Below are positions 7,184 through 8,728 of a stretch of 8,728 bases of DNA, in pieces; position 1 is the stretch's first letter; every line of letters begins with the position of its first letter. Made by a program: the position numbers and the translations under genes. This DNA is from Planctomycetota bacterium (GTDB lineage Bacteria > Planctomycetota > MHYJ01 > JACPRB01). The notes beneath the pieces were generated by a model. The model ran no database searches and was not told where the DNA came from. It saw only the letters and a list, made by a program, of their open reading frames with translations. The DNA is taken from NCBI GenBank assembly GCA_016200125.1, contig JACQFK010000540.1:1-8728 (forward strand), in the 5' to 3' direction.

Positions 7184-7728
7184 GTCGGATTCTCCACGCT
7201 GAGCCGCCGGCGCACGCACTCGAGCAGGAGCACGCGCACCCGGTGGAGCAGCTGGCGCATCGCCACGGAGGTCATCCCCATGCGGTCGGCCAAGTCGGAC
7301 AACTTCACTCCTTCGAAGTAATGGCCCTTCACCGCTTCCGCGGCGCGGCCTTCCAGGCTGTCGACGCATTCCGTCAGGGCCTCGCCGCGCCGGCCCGCAG
7401 GGGCGGGCGACGGGTCCTGGTAGACCTTCTCGATCACGTCGTCGGCGACGAGGCTGGTCTTGGTGAGCCGGCGGCGGGCCGCAAGGGCCTGGCGCCGCGC
7501 GATCGCCTTGAGCCAGCCGGCGAAGTCGGCCTCGGGGATCAGGAAGTTGAGTTTGCGGTACGCGATCTGCGCGGTCTCCTGCACGACGTCCTCCGCCGCG
7601 TGGAAGTCGCCGCAGATCGCCCGGCTGTACGCAAACAGCATGGGCAGGTGCGGGCGGAGGACCCGTTCAAACGACTTCGGGTCCCCGCCCTGCGCCGCCT
7701 TGAGAAGCCGTGTCTCGTTGTCCGCCAC
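7180..7728 (-). CDS. ECF-type RNA polymerase sigma factor
   Basis: This 182-residue protein has only regions 2 and 4, as in ECF (group IV) sigma factors. Region 2 spans roughly 12-87, with the core-binding AAEDVVQETAQ (44-54) and the -10-recognition segment DFAGWLKAIARR (68-79). A variable linker (90-120) follows, then region 4 (124-175) with the -35-binding helix-turn-helix LSDLADRMGMTSVAMRQLLHRV (starting at 143). The GTG start at 7728 comes 9 nt after the stop of the upstream toroid gene; TAAGGG (7735-7740), overlapping that stop, serves as Shine-Dalgarno with 6 nt spacing. Its stop overlaps the next start by 4 nt, and that gene carries a zinc-finger anti-sigma domain, the usual partner arrangement. 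It probably directs polymerase to a small regulon released by the toroid-linked anti-sigma. Whether it regulates its own operon cannot be seen, because the operon promoter lies outside the window. Confidence 0.94.
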   Translation of the reverse strand: MADNETRLLKAAQGGDPKSFERVLRPHLPMLFAYSRAICGDFHAAEDVVQETAQIAYRKLNFLIPEADFAGWLKAIARRQALAARRRLTKTSLVADDVIEKVYQDPSPAPAGRRGEALTECVDSLEGRAAEAVKGHYFEGVKLSDLADRMGMTSVAMRQLLHRVRVLLLECVRRRLSVENPT

Positions 7729-7737
7729 GACGGGCCC

Positions 7738-8728
7738 TTACTTCTGGCCCTGCCGCATCTGGCCCGCGCTGTAGGTCGCGACGCCGAGCGACCGGGTCGC
7801 GCGCTTCAGGAAGAGGATGGCGAAGCAGGTGTCCACCGTGCCGTCGCCCCACGAGCCGTTGGCGCCCTGGGTCTCGATGAGGACCTTCGCGCCTTCGGGA
7901 TACCACTTGTGGGTGCCCATCATCTCAGTGCCGTAGAGCATGCCCGCGCGCTCGAGGGCATACATGTAGTAGAGGTACTGGTGCTTGGAGTTCTCCTCCA
8001 TCTTCGCGTGCTCGTAGGGTCCGGGGTTGTAGGTGACGGAGAAGTTCTTGCCCAGCCACACCAGGCCTTCGTGGATGTCCGTGTCGCTCTTCCAGGAGCG
8101 CTTCTTGCCTTCGTCGTTGTCCTTGATGTAGTCCCAGATCGCCAGGCTGCCGACCGCGCCGGCCGTCATCGAGCCGTAGGCCTTGTGGTCGTTGTGGTCG
8201 CTGTAGCACCAGCCCTGGGGGGACGCCTTCTTCATCACGCGGCTGGGGCCCACCACGGTGCCGCCGCCACCGCCGCCGCCGCTCTGCACGCCGGGCTTCG
8301 CGCCGGGGCCGTTGTCCGGGCCGTTCACGCCGCCTTCGATGAGGTCCTCGGCGGGCTCCTTGTCCTTCTTCTGGCAGTCGCGGAGCCACTTCATCGCGAG
8401 GTCGATGACCTTGTCCTCGAGGACGATGCCGGCGTCCACGCAGGCGCGGCAGCCGAGCGCGGCGTACTGCGTGTTGGAGTTGTCGTGGCCTTCGCCGTCA
8501 CGGTCCTTCTTCACCTTGATCTTGTTGGTGACCTTGGGCTTCGTCCGCATGCCGGGCGTGGGAAGCTCGAACTGCTTCACGCCGGGCGTCGAGCTGCCGC
8601 CGCCCGAAGCGACGTCCTTCCGCTTGGGCATGTCGTACGTGATGTCCTCGACGTAGATCGAGGGCGAGCCGTAGCTCCAGAAGCCCTGGGGGCCCTGGTT
8701 GTCGACGAGGAACTTGCCGCACTGCGCG
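7738..8728 (-). CDS. Squalene-cyclase/prenyltransferase-like toroid protein, 5' end missing
   Basis: The frame is open to the window edge, with 329 residues visible; the real start is beyond 8728, and the Met at 8631 is internal because homology continues upstream of it. It is a paralogue of the toroid in the anti-sigma fusion. It shares DNQ..GxWxYGxPSI just before 8631, DNSNxxYAxLGxRACxDAGIVL, GWCYSxHxxHKxYGSMTAG, FSVTYNPGPYEH, YALERAxxLYGTE and VDTCFAILFL. QW motifs QGPQGFW and QGANGSW bracket the domain, and no DxDD catalytic motif is visible. It differs by longer loops, one with seven glycines in a row. It lies 9 nt upstream of the sigma gene, so all three genes are probably one transcript. 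Whether its hidden N-terminus carries an anti-sigma finger, a signal peptide or neither is the key unknown. Confidence 0.85.
   Translation of the reverse strand, partial: AQCGKFLVDNQGPQGFWSYGSPSIYVEDITYDMPKRKDVASGGGSSTPGVKQFELPTPGMRTKPKVTNKIKVKKDRDGEGHDNSNTQYAALGCRACVDAGIVLEDKVIDLAMKWLRDCQKKDKEPAEDLIEGGVNGPDNGPGAKPGVQSGGGGGGGTVVGPSRVMKKASPQGWCYSDHNDHKAYGSMTAGAVGSLAIWDYIKDNDEGKKRSWKSDTDIHEGLVWLGKNFSVTYNPGPYEHAKMEENSKHQYLYYMYALERAGMLYGTEMMGTHKWYPEGAKVLIETQGANGSWGDGTVDTCFAILFLKRATRSLGVATYSAGQMRQGQK
7988..8049 (-). repeat. Conserved nucleotide block, copy B (upstream toroid gene)
   Basis: This is the partner of 5742-5803, in the same orientation about 2.25 kb away (58 of 62 identical). A second, less exact pair lies around 5880-5953 and 8140-8217, over the GWCYS/YGSMTAG-coding parts. 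Confidence 0.75.
8260..8280 (-). repeat. GGC-type trinucleotide run coding seven glycines
   Basis: Seven consecutive Gly codons (six GGC and one GGT) lie in a loop of the upstream toroid protein. The downstream paralogue lacks the run. Such tracts can gain or lose triplets by slippage without breaking the frame. Confidence 0.8.

Noticed and set aside
2783..7321. A 1.5-kb-residue open frame on the + strand (about 1512 codons) running antisense across several genes
   Set aside because: Its translation is a low-complexity string rich in Arg, Gly, Val, Leu and His with no recognisable domain. It runs opposite strongly supported genes and an intergenic gap. High GC3 removes stops from this antisense frame, so it is a composition effect.
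7184..7369. A longer N-terminus for the anti-sigma/toroid protein
   Set aside because: The extension lies inside the sigma region 4 coding sequence in another frame and has no homology. The zinc finger begins right after the GTG at 7183, which has GGAG at the proper distance.
1..8728. CRISPR arrays, tRNA or rRNA genes, insertion sequences, attachment sites
   Set aside because: No spaced direct repeats, cloverleaf arms, rRNA-conserved stretches, transposase motifs or terminal inverted repeats were found on reading. The coding density leaves little room for them.

Overview
The window is GC-rich, every gene I can support lies on the minus strand, and GTG starts are common (four of the five complete starts I could pin down apart from pyrB are alternative or uncertain). 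Reading in the direction of transcription, from high to low coordinates, the gene families point to a Planctomycetota-like or related environmental bacterium: paired squalene-cyclase/prenyltransferase-fold proteins, an ECF sigma factor and a zinc-finger anti-sigma domain. That assignment is an inference from gene content, not from a marker gene.

Region 1 (8728 to 5483) is a compact signalling operon of three genes. It holds (i) the 3' part of an alpha/alpha-toroid protein with QW motifs, (ii) an ECF sigma factor starting 9 nt after it, and (iii) a gene overlapping the sigma stop by 4 nt. The third protein joins an N-terminal HxxxCxxC anti-sigma zinc finger, one membrane helix, a long proline-rich linker and a second toroid closely related to the first. 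The simplest reading is a membrane-anchored anti-sigma factor whose outer sensor or effector is a terpene-cyclase-like toroid, with a free-standing paralogue encoded just upstream. This is the most unusual system here.

Region 2 (5482 to 2804) is a short intergenic gap followed by a large soluble PAS-PAS-PAS-GGDEF-EAL protein for c-di-GMP turnover. Its GGDEF and I-site are intact, but one normally acidic residue of the EAL active-site region (KID) is histidine.

Region 3 (2803 to 585) is a 69-nt gap with an imperfect inverted repeat and a well-spaced promoter-like element that would give a leaderless or nearly leaderless pyrB. It is followed by pyrB (aspartate carbamoyltransferase) and pyrC (type I dihydroorotase), overlapping by GTGA: steps two and three of de novo pyrimidine synthesis.

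Region 4 (594 to 1, running off the window) overlaps pyrC by 10 nt. It encodes a YacP/Rae1-type NYN ribonuclease domain fused in frame to an acyl carrier protein domain, a combination I do not know as a named family. No rRNA, tRNA, CRISPR array, insertion sequence or long non-coding stretch was seen.
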